From Hyphomicrobium sp. (GTDB lineage Bacteria > Pseudomonadota > Alphaproteobacteria > Rhizobiales > Hyphomicrobiaceae), in the NCBI RefSeq assembly GCF_009026145.1, contig NZ_WBUE01000031.1:1-47698 (forward strand): DNA of 47,698 nt, written 5' to 3'. This document shows positions 33,409 to 41,591 of the stretch, piece after piece (the stretch's first letter is position 1; every line of letters starts with the position of its first letter). The notes beneath the pieces were generated by a model. It was not told the DNA's origin and ran no database searches. It was given only the letters and a program-made list of their open reading frames with translations. A program made the position numbers and the translations under genes.

Positions 33409-34131
33409 ATGGTCGAGATCAACCTCATGCGGCACTATCCGCGCACCCAGCGGAAGCTGACGCGCCCGCGCGCTCTCGATCCCATCAATGCGGCGGCGGC
33501 GCTTCGCTTTGGGCGCGAGTACTTTGATGGATCGCGCGAGCAGGGCTATGGCGGGTACCGCTACGATGGGAGATGGATCCCGATCGCGCTCGATATCGTC
33601 GAGCACTTCGGTCTGAAAGCCGGCCAGCGTGTTCTAGATGTGGGCTGCGCGAAAGGGTTTCTCGTCAAGGATCTGATGGACGTCTGTCCCGGGCTCGAAG
33701 TGTTCGGGCTCGATATATCGGAGTATGCGATCACTAACTGCGTGCCCGAGGCGAAGGGCCGGCTTGTGCTCGGCAGCGCCGATGCTCTTCCCTTCGGTTC
33801 CGGCAGCTTTGCCGCGGTCGTGAGCATAAACACGCTGCACAATCTGGAGCGCAGCCGGTTGATCACCGCCCTCCAGGAGACCGAACGTCTATCGCCCGGT
33901 CGTTCGTACGTGCAGGTGGATGCCTATCACAACGACGCGGAGCGTGACTTTTTCCTCGGTTGGTGTCTGACGGCCAAAACATTCCTGAAGCCCGCCGACT
34001 GGCGCGCCCTGTTCGCGGAGGCGGGATACCACGGCGACTACCACTGGACGGTTCTGGAGATGGATCCGTCCGTCAACGACTTCGGCGCCTCCGGCGCCGG
34101 GCCTAATAACAATCAGGCAGAGAGAGAATGA
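33409..34131 (+). CDS. class I SAM-dependent methyltransferase
   Basis: 240 residues from ATG 33409, 25 bases after the fusion gene; a GTG at 33343 in frame would overlap that gene. Motifs: 'GQRVLDVGCAKGFLVKDLMD' (SAM motif I), 'VFGLDISEYAITN', 'LVLGSADALPFGSGSFAAVV' and 'SINTLHNLER'. This is a Methyltransf_11/25-type fold; target atom and substrate cannot be read. It overlaps the following SDR start by four bases (ATGA) and lies in one unit with that SDR and the E1 pair, so it may act on the same sugar. Confidence 0.88.
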   Translation: MVEINLMRHYPRTQRKLTRPRALDPINAAAALRFGREYFDGSREQGYGGYRYDGRWIPIALDIVEHFGLKAGQRVLDVGCAKGFLVKDLMDVCPGLEVFGLDISEYAITNCVPEAKGRLVLGSADALPFGSGSFAAVVSINTLHNLERSRLITALQETERLSPGRSYVQVDAYHNDAERDFFLGWCLTAKTFLKPADWRALFAEAGYHGDYHWTVLEMDPSVNDFGASGAGPNNNQAERE

Positions 34132-35126
34132 TGGCGAAGCGTTATGCGGTCCTCGGCGGGGGTGGCTCGTTCGGAATCCACACCTCCAAGTACCTACTCG
34201 AGCAACCGGACACCGAGCGTGTATTGGGCATAGGGCGCGCGGCGCCGAAGCCCGAGCCGTTTACCTTGAATGTGGGAAAGGGCGACAAGCGCTACTCTTA
34301 TCACGCCTATCACGTGACGCATGAACTCGATCTCCTTATGGAACTGCTTGATCGCGAGAAGCCGAACATTGTCGTCTGCTATGCGGCGCAAGGCGAGGGT
34401 GCCGCCTCGTGGAAGAACTGGTGGCGCTACTTCGAAACCAACGCGATGGGATTGGCACGGCTGGCAGAAACTCTCTCTAAACGCGACTACCTCGAGCGGT
34501 TCATTCAGATCGGCACCTCGGAGCTCTATGGCTCGGTAGAGACAGCAACGCCGGAGGATGCGCCCATCCGCTCGTCGAGCCCCTATTCGGCATCGAAGGC
34601 GGCCTTCGACCTGTGCCTGATCGCGGTGCATCAGAACCTCGGCTTTCCGATGAACGTCATCCGTCCATCGAATGCCTATTGTCCCGGTCAGCTCTTGCAC
34701 CGGGTGATCCCCAAGGCGGTGGTTTTCGGTCTCACAGGGCGAAAAGTGCCGCTGCACGGCGGCGGCAAAGCGGAAAAATCATACATCCACGCGCGTGATG
34801 TCGCGCGCGCCGTTTATCTCGTTGCTGAGAGGGCTCCGCTCGGCGCCGTGTACAACGTGGGGCCTCCCGAGCCGATTTCCATCCGTCGATTGCTGGAAAC
34901 GGTAGCCAAGGTCATGAACCTGCCCTTCGAGGATCTGGTCGAGGTCACCGGCGAGCGCCTTGGCCAGGATTCGCGCTATTGGCTGGATTCCTCGGCGATC
35001 AAGCGCGATGTCGGCTGGGAGCCGCAGATCAGCCTCGAGGAGGGCATACAAGACATGGTCGATTGGGCCGAGAAGTATCTCGACGATCTCAAGGATTGGC
35101 CAACCGACTTCACCATGCGCGCGTGA
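34128..35126 (+). CDS. NAD-dependent epimerase/dehydratase (SDR) beside the E1 pair
   Basis: 332 residues; ATG 34128 or 34131, with GAGAGAGA upstream. Extended SDR: 'YAVLGGGGSFGIHTSKYLLE' (extra Gly in the Rossmann turn), 'IQIGTSELYGSVETATP', catalytic 'SPYSASKAAFDLCLIA', 'RPSNAYCPGQLLHRVIPKA' and 'SYIHARDVARAVYL'. It resembles NDP-glucose 4,6-dehydratases and epimerases. In two-carbon branched-sugar routes a reductase follows the acyl transfer; this SDR, 15 bases before E1 alpha, could make the keto sugar acceptor or reduce the product (inference). Confidence 0.88.
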   Translation: MMAKRYAVLGGGGSFGIHTSKYLLEQPDTERVLGIGRAAPKPEPFTLNVGKGDKRYSYHAYHVTHELDLLMELLDREKPNIVVCYAAQGEGAASWKNWWRYFETNAMGLARLAETLSKRDYLERFIQIGTSELYGSVETATPEDAPIRSSSPYSASKAAFDLCLIAVHQNLGFPMNVIRPSNAYCPGQLLHRVIPKAVVFGLTGRKVPLHGGGKAEKSYIHARDVARAVYLVAERAPLGAVYNVGPPEPISIRRLLETVAKVMNLPFEDLVEVTGERLGQDSRYWLDSSAIKRDVGWEPQISLEEGIQDMVDWAEKYLDDLKDWPTDFTMRA

Positions 35127-35141
35127 AAGGGACCAGAAGTC

Positions 35142-36137
35142 ATGGACGCGGTGCTGCGGAATACGGAAGCGGGCGCAAATCTCGGTCGCGAGCTGCTGGC
35201 GAGCATCTTGCGTATTCGCTTGATTGAGGAACGTATCGCCGAGCTCTACACCGAGCAGGAAATGCGCTGCCCGACGCATTTCAGTATCGGCCAGGAGGCC
35301 GTCGCTGCGGGCGTCTCGATACATCTGCGCATTGACGACCTCGTCACCTCGGCGCACCGCAGCCATGCGCACTATCTCGCCAAGGGCGGCCGCCTGAAGC
35401 CGATGCTCGCCGAGCTCTACGGCAAGGAAACGGGCTGCGCCCGCGGCAAGGGCGGCTCGATGCATCTCATCGACCGCTCCTGCGGCTTTCTCGGTGCCGT
35501 GCCGATCGTCGGCGCCACGATCCCCATCGGCGTCGGTGCTGCCTTTGCAGCGAAGATGCGCCGCGAGCCGACCGTCGTCGTCGTCTACTTCGGTGATGCG
35601 GCAACCGAGACGGGCGTCTTTCATGAGAGCCTCAACTTCGCCGCCCTACACAAGCTTCCCGTAGTCATGGTCTGCGAGAACAACCTCTATTCGGTGCTTT
35701 CACCACTGTCGGTGCGCAAGCCCGCCGAGCGCGAGGTGTTCGAGCTCGCCAAGGGTCACAAAGTGCTGACACTCAGCGGTGACGGGAACGACGCTTTCGA
35801 GGTCTACAACCTCGCCGGCCGTGCCGTCGATCATGCGCGCGACGGCAACGGGCCGGTGTTCGTGGAGTTCAAGACCTACCGGTGGCTCGAGCATTGTGGC
35901 CCGCTTGGCGATGAGCATCTGGGTTATCGCCCGCCCGGCGAGCTCGGTTCCTGGAAGGCCCGCGACCCACTGCGGCTGCTGACCGACCGGCTGATCGCCG
36001 AGCGGCAGATCGCGCAAGCCGACGTCGATGCTCTGCGCGCCGGCTTCGCCGCCGAGATCGAAGAAGCCATGGCATTTGCCAAGCAAAGCACGTTCCCCGA
36101 TCGCGCACAGCTCAACGCCGATCTCTTCGCATCTTAG
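35142..36137 (+). CDS. thiamine-diphosphate-dependent E1 component, alpha subunit (orphan)
   Basis: 331 residues. PDH/acetoin-dehydrogenase E1 alpha fold: 'PTHFSIGQEAVAAGVSIHL', 'DLVTSAHRSHAHYLAKGG', 'GKGGSMHLIDRSCGFLG', and the ThDP motif from 'YFGDAATETGVFHESLNFA' (G151-D152-A153) to 'ENNLYS' (N180-N181). The loop that in PDH reads YRxHGHSxSD is here 'TYRWLEHCGPLGDEHLGYR', so the usual phosphorylation/E2-contact region is remodelled. No E2 (lipoyl acyltransferase) or E3 gene is nearby. Such an E1 can decarboxylate a 2-keto acid and pass the two-carbon unit to a carbonyl. In this locus the acceptor may be a keto sugar (inference). Confidence 0.93.
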   Translation: MDAVLRNTEAGANLGRELLASILRIRLIEERIAELYTEQEMRCPTHFSIGQEAVAAGVSIHLRIDDLVTSAHRSHAHYLAKGGRLKPMLAELYGKETGCARGKGGSMHLIDRSCGFLGAVPIVGATIPIGVGAAFAAKMRREPTVVVVYFGDAATETGVFHESLNFAALHKLPVVMVCENNLYSVLSPLSVRKPAEREVFELAKGHKVLTLSGDGNDAFEVYNLAGRAVDHARDGNGPVFVEFKTYRWLEHCGPLGDEHLGYRPPGELGSWKARDPLRLLTDRLIAERQIAQADVDALRAGFAAEIEEAMAFAKQSTFPDRAQLNADLFAS

Positions 36138-36152
36138 GATCGAGACCAACCC

Positions 36153-37214
36153 ATGACAACAGAGCGGGAAATCACCTACGCGCAGGCGCTAGCTGAGGCG
36201 CAGGACATCTGCATGGCGCGCGACCCGTCAGTTTACATCATGGGGCTTGGGGCGCCTGATGCGGCCGCGATCTTTGGGTCGACCAAGGGCCTCATCGAGA
36301 AGTTCGGGCCGGGGCGCGTCGTCGATATGCCGGTTTCCGAGCACGCCATGACGGGCGTGGCGCTGGGCACGGCGATCAACGGCATGCGTCCGGTGATGAC
36401 GCACATCCGCCTCGAGTTTGCGCTGCTCGCCATCGACCAGATCGTCAACCAGGCGGCCAAGTGGAACTACATGTTCGGGGGTCAGCAGTCGGCGCCAATG
36501 GTGATCCGTCTCGTCGTCGGCCGCGGTTGGGGGCAGGGGCCACAGCATTCGCAAAGCCTGCAGTCGTGGTTTGCCCACATACCCGGCCTCAAGGTGATCA
36601 TGCCGGCGACGCCGTACGATGCCAAAGGCATGATGATCGCGGCGATCGAGGACAACAACCCTGTTATCTCCATCGAGCACCGCTGGCTCTACAATATCAA
36701 AGGCAAGGTTCCGGAAGACCACTATACGGTTCCGCTCGGTGCGCCCAATATTGCCCGACGCGGAGCGGATGTAACCATCGCCGCGGCTTCGTACATGACG
36801 ATCGAGGCCCTGGAGGCCGCCAACGATCTTGCCGAGGAAGGTATCGAGGCAGAGGTCATCGACATCCGCACGCTCAATCCGTTCGACGATCTCCCGCTGG
36901 TCGAATCGGTCAAGAAGACAGGCAGGCTCATCGTCGCCGACACTGGGCATCGATCGGTGGGCTTTGCCGCCGAGGTCGTTGCCCGCGTCAGCGAGCAAGC
37001 CTTCGGCGATTTGGTGGCGCCGCCCGTACGCATTGCATTGCCTGACGTGCCGACGCCCACGACGCGCGCGCTCGCCAACTATTACTATCCGCGCAAGTTC
37101 GAGATCACCGCCGCGGCACGTCGGCTCACCGGCCTGCCCGAGCAGCCTATGCCGGAGGTGCGCCCCGATAGCCTCCTCGACGTTCCCGACCGCTATTTCC
37201 GCGGCCCGTTCTAG
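36153..37214 (+). CDS. thiamine-diphosphate-dependent E1 component, beta subunit (orphan)
   Basis: 353 residues, 15 bases after E1 alpha. Transketolase-like Pyr and C-terminal domains: 'ITYAQALAEAQDICMARDPS', split as ITYAQALAEA and DPSVYIMG, then 'VVDMPVSEHAMTGVALGTA' (the conserved Glu that activates ThDP), 'RGWGQGPQHSQSLQSWFAH', 'IPGLKVIMPATPYDAKGMM' and 'EAEVIDIRTLNPFDDLPLV'. It forms the alpha2beta2 E1 with the upstream protein. It is the last gene of the long operon; a hairpin follows at 37253. The pair resembles AviB1/AviB2, assigned to two-carbon branch formation in avilamycin. Confidence 0.93.
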   Translation: MTTEREITYAQALAEAQDICMARDPSVYIMGLGAPDAAAIFGSTKGLIEKFGPGRVVDMPVSEHAMTGVALGTAINGMRPVMTHIRLEFALLAIDQIVNQAAKWNYMFGGQQSAPMVIRLVVGRGWGQGPQHSQSLQSWFAHIPGLKVIMPATPYDAKGMMIAAIEDNNPVISIEHRWLYNIKGKVPEDHYTVPLGAPNIARRGADVTIAAASYMTIEALEAANDLAEEGIEAEVIDIRTLNPFDDLPLVESVKKTGRLIVADTGHRSVGFAAEVVARVSEQAFGDLVAPPVRIALPDVPTPTTRALANYYYPRKFEITAAARRLTGLPEQPMPEVRPDSLLDVPDRYFRGPF

Positions 37215-37252
37215 GTTCCCAAGCTGTGAGCATGATGCCAGCGTTGCGCGAT

Positions 37253-37275
37253 TGAAGCTGGCTCGGCAAGCTTCA
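37253..37275 (+). terminator. weak hairpin after the E1 beta gene
   Basis: TGAAGCT (37253-37259) and AGCTTCA (37269-37275) are complementary around a 9-base loop, 39 bases after the last stop of the long operon. There is no T run after it, so it is at best a weak or Rho-assisted terminator. Confidence 0.25.
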
Positions 37276-37673
37276 TAAGCGATGGCTTGCAGATCGCGGC
37301 GATCACGCTTGCCCGCGTGCCCCTCCTAGAGGCTCACGTCGCGCGGCCATGCTCGGACCCTACGCTACCGAGCTGATGACTGCCTGCGAGGCAATGGATC
37401 CTCCGCGCGGCCCATACGTCCGCACTTCTTGAGTTCTGTGAGTGGTGTGTTGCAATGAGCACACACCGACCAATCGAAGTTCATGAACAATCCACTATCC
37501 CCAATGAAATCAGCATCATTCTTGACATTTTGACAGTTGCGTGAAACCCTGCGACGGCTCTTTGCCCCTTTGCCAAGGGCCTTAGCAAAAGGCTCCGGTC
37601 AGTGTTTAGGCTGGAGCCAGATCGATCTGGACCCGTGTGATGCGGGTCGTAGTGCTGTCGGGGGGGGACTGCG
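37276..37673. other. intergenic region upstream of the sulfatase-like gene
   Basis: About 400 bases without a convincing gene. Visible structures: inverted repeat GGTGTGT (37444-37450) / ACACACC (37461-37467); two overlapping-phase TTGACA boxes at 37522-37527 and 37530-37535 without a good -10 at the right distance; inverted repeat GGCTCC (37591-37596) / GGAGCC (37613-37618); and a perfect 14-bp palindrome at 37617-37630. The promoter of the next gene is probably here. Confidence 0.45.
37617..37630 (+). promoter_or_regulatory. perfect 14-bp palindrome upstream of the sulfatase-like gene
   Basis: CCAGATCGATCTGG reads the same on both strands and lies 43 bases before ATG 37674. It overlaps the second arm of the GGCTCC/GGAGCC inverted repeat. 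It may be a protein-binding site; nothing else identifies the binder. Confidence 0.35.
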
Positions 37674-39247
37674 ATGAAAGGCGCGCTTCGGTCGCCTGTG
37701 GCGGCGAGCCTCGCTCTCCTCGGCATCATCTCTCTCTCTGGTGGAATGCAAGTTCGGTTGGCGGCGCGAGCTTCTCGCCAGCGCAGTCTCTTCTGGTACT
37801 CGGCTATGTGGCGGCGGTTGTTCTGGCGCAGATCGCGATTGTTGGCGCTCTCTACCTGCTCTTGCGCCGCAGCACGTGCTGGCGCCCAATCATCGCCTTG
37901 TTGATGGCCATCCTCCTTGCCACTAACTGCTTGCTTCTGCTTCTAATCCATTATCACCACTTCAGCACGCTGTCGCAAGCATACCAGTACGTCGTGTTCA
38001 TCGCGCTGATCATCGCCTTCTTCTGCCTCGCATCGCTGATTTTGGAGAATGGCTTGGTGAGGTGCTGGGGCCTCGGCATTGCATCCCTGTTACTCCTTTC
38101 TTCTCTACTTCCCTCCGTACCAGGAGGCGACCTGTTCTCTCTGCTGCGGCATCCTCCCGCCGACTCGTCGCTGAGATTTAGATCTGTCACCTTCGCCAGA
38201 AAGCCGAACATATACTTTCTGGGGCTCGACGCACTGACCCCGGAACCTATTGCGAAGGACCATCTGCACATCAGCCAGGTGCACTACGCTGATGCATTGC
38301 GGGGCAATGGCTTCCGCACGTTTCGCAATTCCTTCGCCGATCGCGTCGGCACCAAGAATTTCTACAACAGCTTGCTCGCTCTTGATGTTCGCGCTTGGGA
38401 CAGTTTGCCGGTTCACGAACAACACAAATTCTACAATGGCGAGCGACCAGGTGTCTTGTTCGAGGTATTCAGAGGTAATGGCTACAAGATCCAGACGATG
38501 TACATGAACCCGTTTTTCGGGGGGAGCAAAGGCAAATATATAGACGCCTATAAAGTCTCAAATGGTAGGGACATCTGCACGCATGTTCTGGCGTTCAGTA
38601 GTGAGTACGCGTTCCTGGGCCTTTGTCACGCGCAAATGCAGCCATGGCTGAAGGGGTGGAATGTCAGTGAGGGTTTACAAGCTCTAGGCTGGGATCCGGA
38701 GTGGAGGCACTTCAAGTTCAACCAGATGGAGCGCGCTGCCCGTGATGCGGCAAGGTCAGCCGGGCCGTGGGTGACAGTCGCGCACACGCTTGCGCCAGCG
38801 CACGTGAGGGTGGGCTACGATCATGCAAAGGAAGCCGATCGCATAGAGTATCGCCAAACATTCATTGAGCGTGAGAAAATTGCCGCTGATCTGATCGCGG
38901 CTTGGGTCGCTTTTCTGAAGCGGGAGGATCCGGGTGCCATTCTACTGGTCTATGGCGATCACGGCTTCTGGCTTTCAAATAGTCAAGCATTCGACGAGCT
39001 AACGACGGAAGAGGAGCGGCGATTCTTCGTCCTCGACCGTCATGCCATCTCGCTTTCGGTCTGGCCAAAGCACGTATGCAGCGAAGTCTTCGATGAAGAA
39101 GAGAGGCGCGGATACGTCACCATGACGCTTGTAGCGCGGGCATTGATCAGGTGTCTCGGCAACGGGCGCGATCCGCTTCCGGCCATGGCCGACTATCGGC
39201 CACCGTATGAAGGGGCAAAGCCGTTCGGGGATTATAGATATGAATGA
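37674..39247 (+). CDS. membrane sulfatase/phosphoglycerol-transferase-like protein, probable frameshift near the 5' end
   Basis: ATG 37674 has a strong G-rich ribosome-binding site (a run of eight G) and begins a hydrophobic N-terminus, MKGALRSPVAASLALLGII. That frame stays open to 37904 but loses protein-like character. The long frame, open from GTG 37637 to 39247, carries helices such as 'SLLVLGYVAAVVLAQIAIVG', 'IIALLMAILLATNCLLLLLI' and 'YVVFIALIIAFFCLASLI', then a periplasmic alkaline-phosphatase-fold domain ('NIYFLGLDALTPEP', 'ILLVYGDHGFWLSN'). So a one-base shift between about 37730 and 37790 probably separates start and body: mutation or sequencing error. The family hydrolyses or transfers sulfate or phosphate groups; here it may decorate the glycan. 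Confidence 0.7.
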
Positions 39248-39503
39248 AGAGCCGACAAAATCACGGTCATCTCATATGTGCGACGTGCTGCTGCTGGCGA
39301 TGCTTTTGCTGGTCGGTACTTCGGCAGCGGCATTTGCCTATATTGATCCGGGGTCTGCAAGCGTTGTCATCACGGCAGTGCTCGGCTTCTTCGGAGCCAT
39401 CAGCTACACGATGCGACGGGCTGTCACCGGGTTTCGGTCGAGGCTGTCCGGAAAGGCGAACGCTTCACATGGCACCGATGTCGCGGGGCGCGGCTCCGAT
39501 TAA
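39240..39503 (+). CDS. small membrane protein with YIDPGS motif
   Basis: 87 residues from ATG 39240, overlapping the sulfatase-like stop by eight bases, so translation is probably coupled. It has an N-terminal hydrophobic helix (MCDVLLLAMLLLVGTSAAAF) and then AYIDPGSASVVITAVLGF, a motif seen in small membrane proteins that accompany membrane sulfatase-like proteins. A second helix and a basic tail follow. It may assemble with the upstream protein. Function unknown. Confidence 0.75.
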   Translation: MNEEPTKSRSSHMCDVLLLAMLLLVGTSAAAFAYIDPGSASVVITAVLGFFGAISYTMRRAVTGFRSRLSGKANASHGTDVAGRGSD

Positions 39504-39523
39504 TCCTGCAGGTTTCGCACATC

Positions 39524-40975
39524 ATGCAAAGCCTGTCCGAAGTAGCCCTGATCGAGCGTCCCAGGCTGGGCGCCCCGTTTGCGCCCGATCCGGGATCCTT
39601 CAGAGATAGGTCTAATCGGGTCTTCTTGGCTGCGAACCGCGTGCTACGCGGGCTCAGCGCGGAAGCCGCGTGCGATTGGGAGCTGCTCTCGCGGCAAGTT
39701 TTCTTCCGCGAGCTTCTGCAAACTGGGGCCATAGTCGGCACGCGCGCCCTTGATCGCGGCGATCCCTTGTGCGAGGCCGTGCCGCCCCAATGGCGCAGTC
39801 TCGTCCTTGAACACGACAGAGTTCCGTTCATCTCGTATCCTTACGAATGGACGTTCTCGATGTTGAAGGACGCAGCGCTTTTGCAGCTCCACCTTCTTAG
39901 GTCGTGTCTTGCGCATGGCTGGTCGATGAAGGACGCAAGCGCGTACAACATCCAGTGGCGCGGCGCTCGTCCCGTGTTCATTGACGTTGGATCGTTCGAG
40001 CCCGCCGCCGAAGGCGAGGCCTGGATCGGCTATCGCCAGTTCTGTATGCACTTCCTCATTCCACTTCTCCTCAAGGCCCACCGTGACATCGACGTTGCGC
40101 CGCTCCTGCGGGCAAACCTCGAAGGGATCGCAGCATCCGAGGCAATCAAGTTCTTTCCGCGTTGGCAGCGATTAAAGCGGGGTGTCCTGGCCCACATTGC
40201 GTTTCCGGCGGCGATGGAGGCGCGCATCGCGAAAGCCGAGCGCGACGCTGCTCCGGCCAAGCGACGCGCGATCCACCATTCGCAGGCGATGCTCTTGGGA
40301 CTTGCGACGGGTCTTGAACGAACGATCAAGCGCCTGGACATCGAACTCGAGCACACGGCTTGGTCCCACTACGAGAACTTCAATACCTACGACGCCGCTG
40401 CGCTCGCGGAGAAGAAGCAGTTCGTGGAAAGGTGGGTTTGCCGCAGACATTGGCCGACCGTCTGGGATATCGGCTGCAACACCGGTACCTTTTCACGCTT
40501 GTGCAGCAGCTATTCGGACTTGGTGGTCTCGATCGACAGCGAGCACAACGCGGTGGAGAAGCTGTACCGGCGCGAGAAAGAAGCCGGGGGCAGCAAGATA
40601 CTGCCCGTCGTCATGGACTTGGCAAATCCCTCTCCAGGCCAGGGCTGGAACGGCGCGGAACGCAAGGCTTTCGACGGCCGGACCAAGCCAGACCTCATTG
40701 TGTGCCTAGCGTTGGTGCATCATATCGTGATTTCCGCAAACGTCCCTATCAGCTCGTTCATTCAATGGCTCGGCAGGTTCAACGCATGCGTAATCATTGA
40801 ATTCGTGACGCGGGAAGACGAGATGGTGCAGAAGCTTCTGATGAACAAAAAAGAGAAGCATCAGGATTATGATCTTGAGAGCTTCGCCGCTTCCCTGGCG
40901 GCGACCTTCAAGGTCATCGACAGCAAGCCGCTGAAGGGCGGACGGCGGCAAATATTCTACCTCGAGCCGAACTAA
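39524..40975 (+). CDS. kinase-like domain fused to class I SAM methyltransferase
   Basis: 483 residues. The C-terminal half is a SAM methyltransferase ('TVWDIGCNTGTFSRL', D315 onward; 'VVSIDSEHNAVEKLYR'; 'LIVCLALVHHIV'). The N-terminal half has 'MKDASAYNIQW' and 'PVFIDVGSFEP': D137-x4-N142 and D154-V-G match the catalytic loop and metal loop of kinase-like folds such as APH and LPS kinases. E. coli WbdD, which ends O9a chains, also joins a methyltransferase to a kinase, in the reverse order. A chain-capping role is therefore possible (inference). Annotated relatives are usually just called methyltransferases, some NoeA-like; I am unsure of that link. Confidence 0.8.
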   Translation: MQSLSEVALIERPRLGAPFAPDPGSFRDRSNRVFLAANRVLRGLSAEAACDWELLSRQVFFRELLQTGAIVGTRALDRGDPLCEAVPPQWRSLVLEHDRVPFISYPYEWTFSMLKDAALLQLHLLRSCLAHGWSMKDASAYNIQWRGARPVFIDVGSFEPAAEGEAWIGYRQFCMHFLIPLLLKAHRDIDVAPLLRANLEGIAASEAIKFFPRWQRLKRGVLAHIAFPAAMEARIAKAERDAAPAKRRAIHHSQAMLLGLATGLERTIKRLDIELEHTAWSHYENFNTYDAAALAEKKQFVERWVCRRHWPTVWDIGCNTGTFSRLCSSYSDLVVSIDSEHNAVEKLYRREKEAGGSKILPVVMDLANPSPGQGWNGAERKAFDGRTKPDLIVCLALVHHIVISANVPISSFIQWLGRFNACVIIEFVTREDEMVQKLLMNKKEKHQDYDLESFAASLAATFKVIDSKPLKGGRRQIFYLEPN

Positions 40976-41084
40976 GTCTCCTGATGAACGTAGCGCTGAT
41001 GCGCTGTGGCTTCCGCGCGCTCGATCGCGGACAGAACAAGCCGTGCTCCGACCTGACGAAAATGAGCTTCCGGATTCTGGACTT

Positions 41085-41548
41085 GCTGACTCGACATGCG
41101 CGCCGCGGCACAGGAGATGGCCGACGCGCCGCGCCTGACGACGTGTGGGTCGATCAGGAGAAACCGCGTAGGCCTGGCGCACCGGCGGCTGTTGATCGTC
41201 GACTTATCGCCGCTTGGCCTGCCCTCGCGCAGCGGCCGCTTCGGCGTCATCTACAATGGCGAGGTCTTCAACTTCGAGAGGCTGCGACACCGAGCTGCAG
41301 GCGGGCGGCTGCAACTTCGAGGGTGGCTCCGATCCCGAAGTGATCATCGAGGCCTGCGAGGCCCGTGGCGTCGAGGCAGCCGTCCGGCTTCTCATCGGCA
41401 TGTTTTTGCCTTCGCCCTGTGGGATTCGCGTGAACGTGTACTCTACCTCGTTCGCGACCGGCTCGACATCAAGCCGCTCTACTGGTCGCTGAGCGATCGT
41501 CAACAGAGGTTCTTGCCGGTGGGAGAGAGAGGCAGCCTCTTGTTCTGA
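41085..41548 (+). pseudogene. asparagine synthetase (AsnB-type) N-terminal relic with several frameshifts
   Basis: Pieces of the glutaminase domain appear in order but in different frames: 'APDDVWVDQE' (matches GPDDCGIWIDTD of intact AsnB), then 'VGLAHRRLLIVDLSPLG' and 'GVIYNGEVFNFERLR', then 'EVIIEACEARGVEAAV' and 'LIGMF', then 'FAFALWDSRERVLYLVRDRL' and 'DIKPLYW'. At least three frame changes are needed. The part corresponds to about residues 33-175 of the intact protein encoded at 44492-46429. The catalytic Cys end and the whole synthetase domain are missing. It is dead. Confidence 0.85.
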
Positions 41549-41591
41549 GTGGCGATGCGGTGAGGGCACGGCCGCGCGTTGCTTAGACTCG

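Noticed and set aside
35142..37214. E1 pair as part of an ordinary pyruvate dehydrogenase operon
   Set aside because: No E2 or E3 gene follows, the loop of E1 alpha that contacts E2 is different, and all upstream genes belong to glycan synthesis.
37522..37535. Two TTGACA boxes as a promoter
   Set aside because: Neither has a plausible -10 box 16-18 bases downstream.
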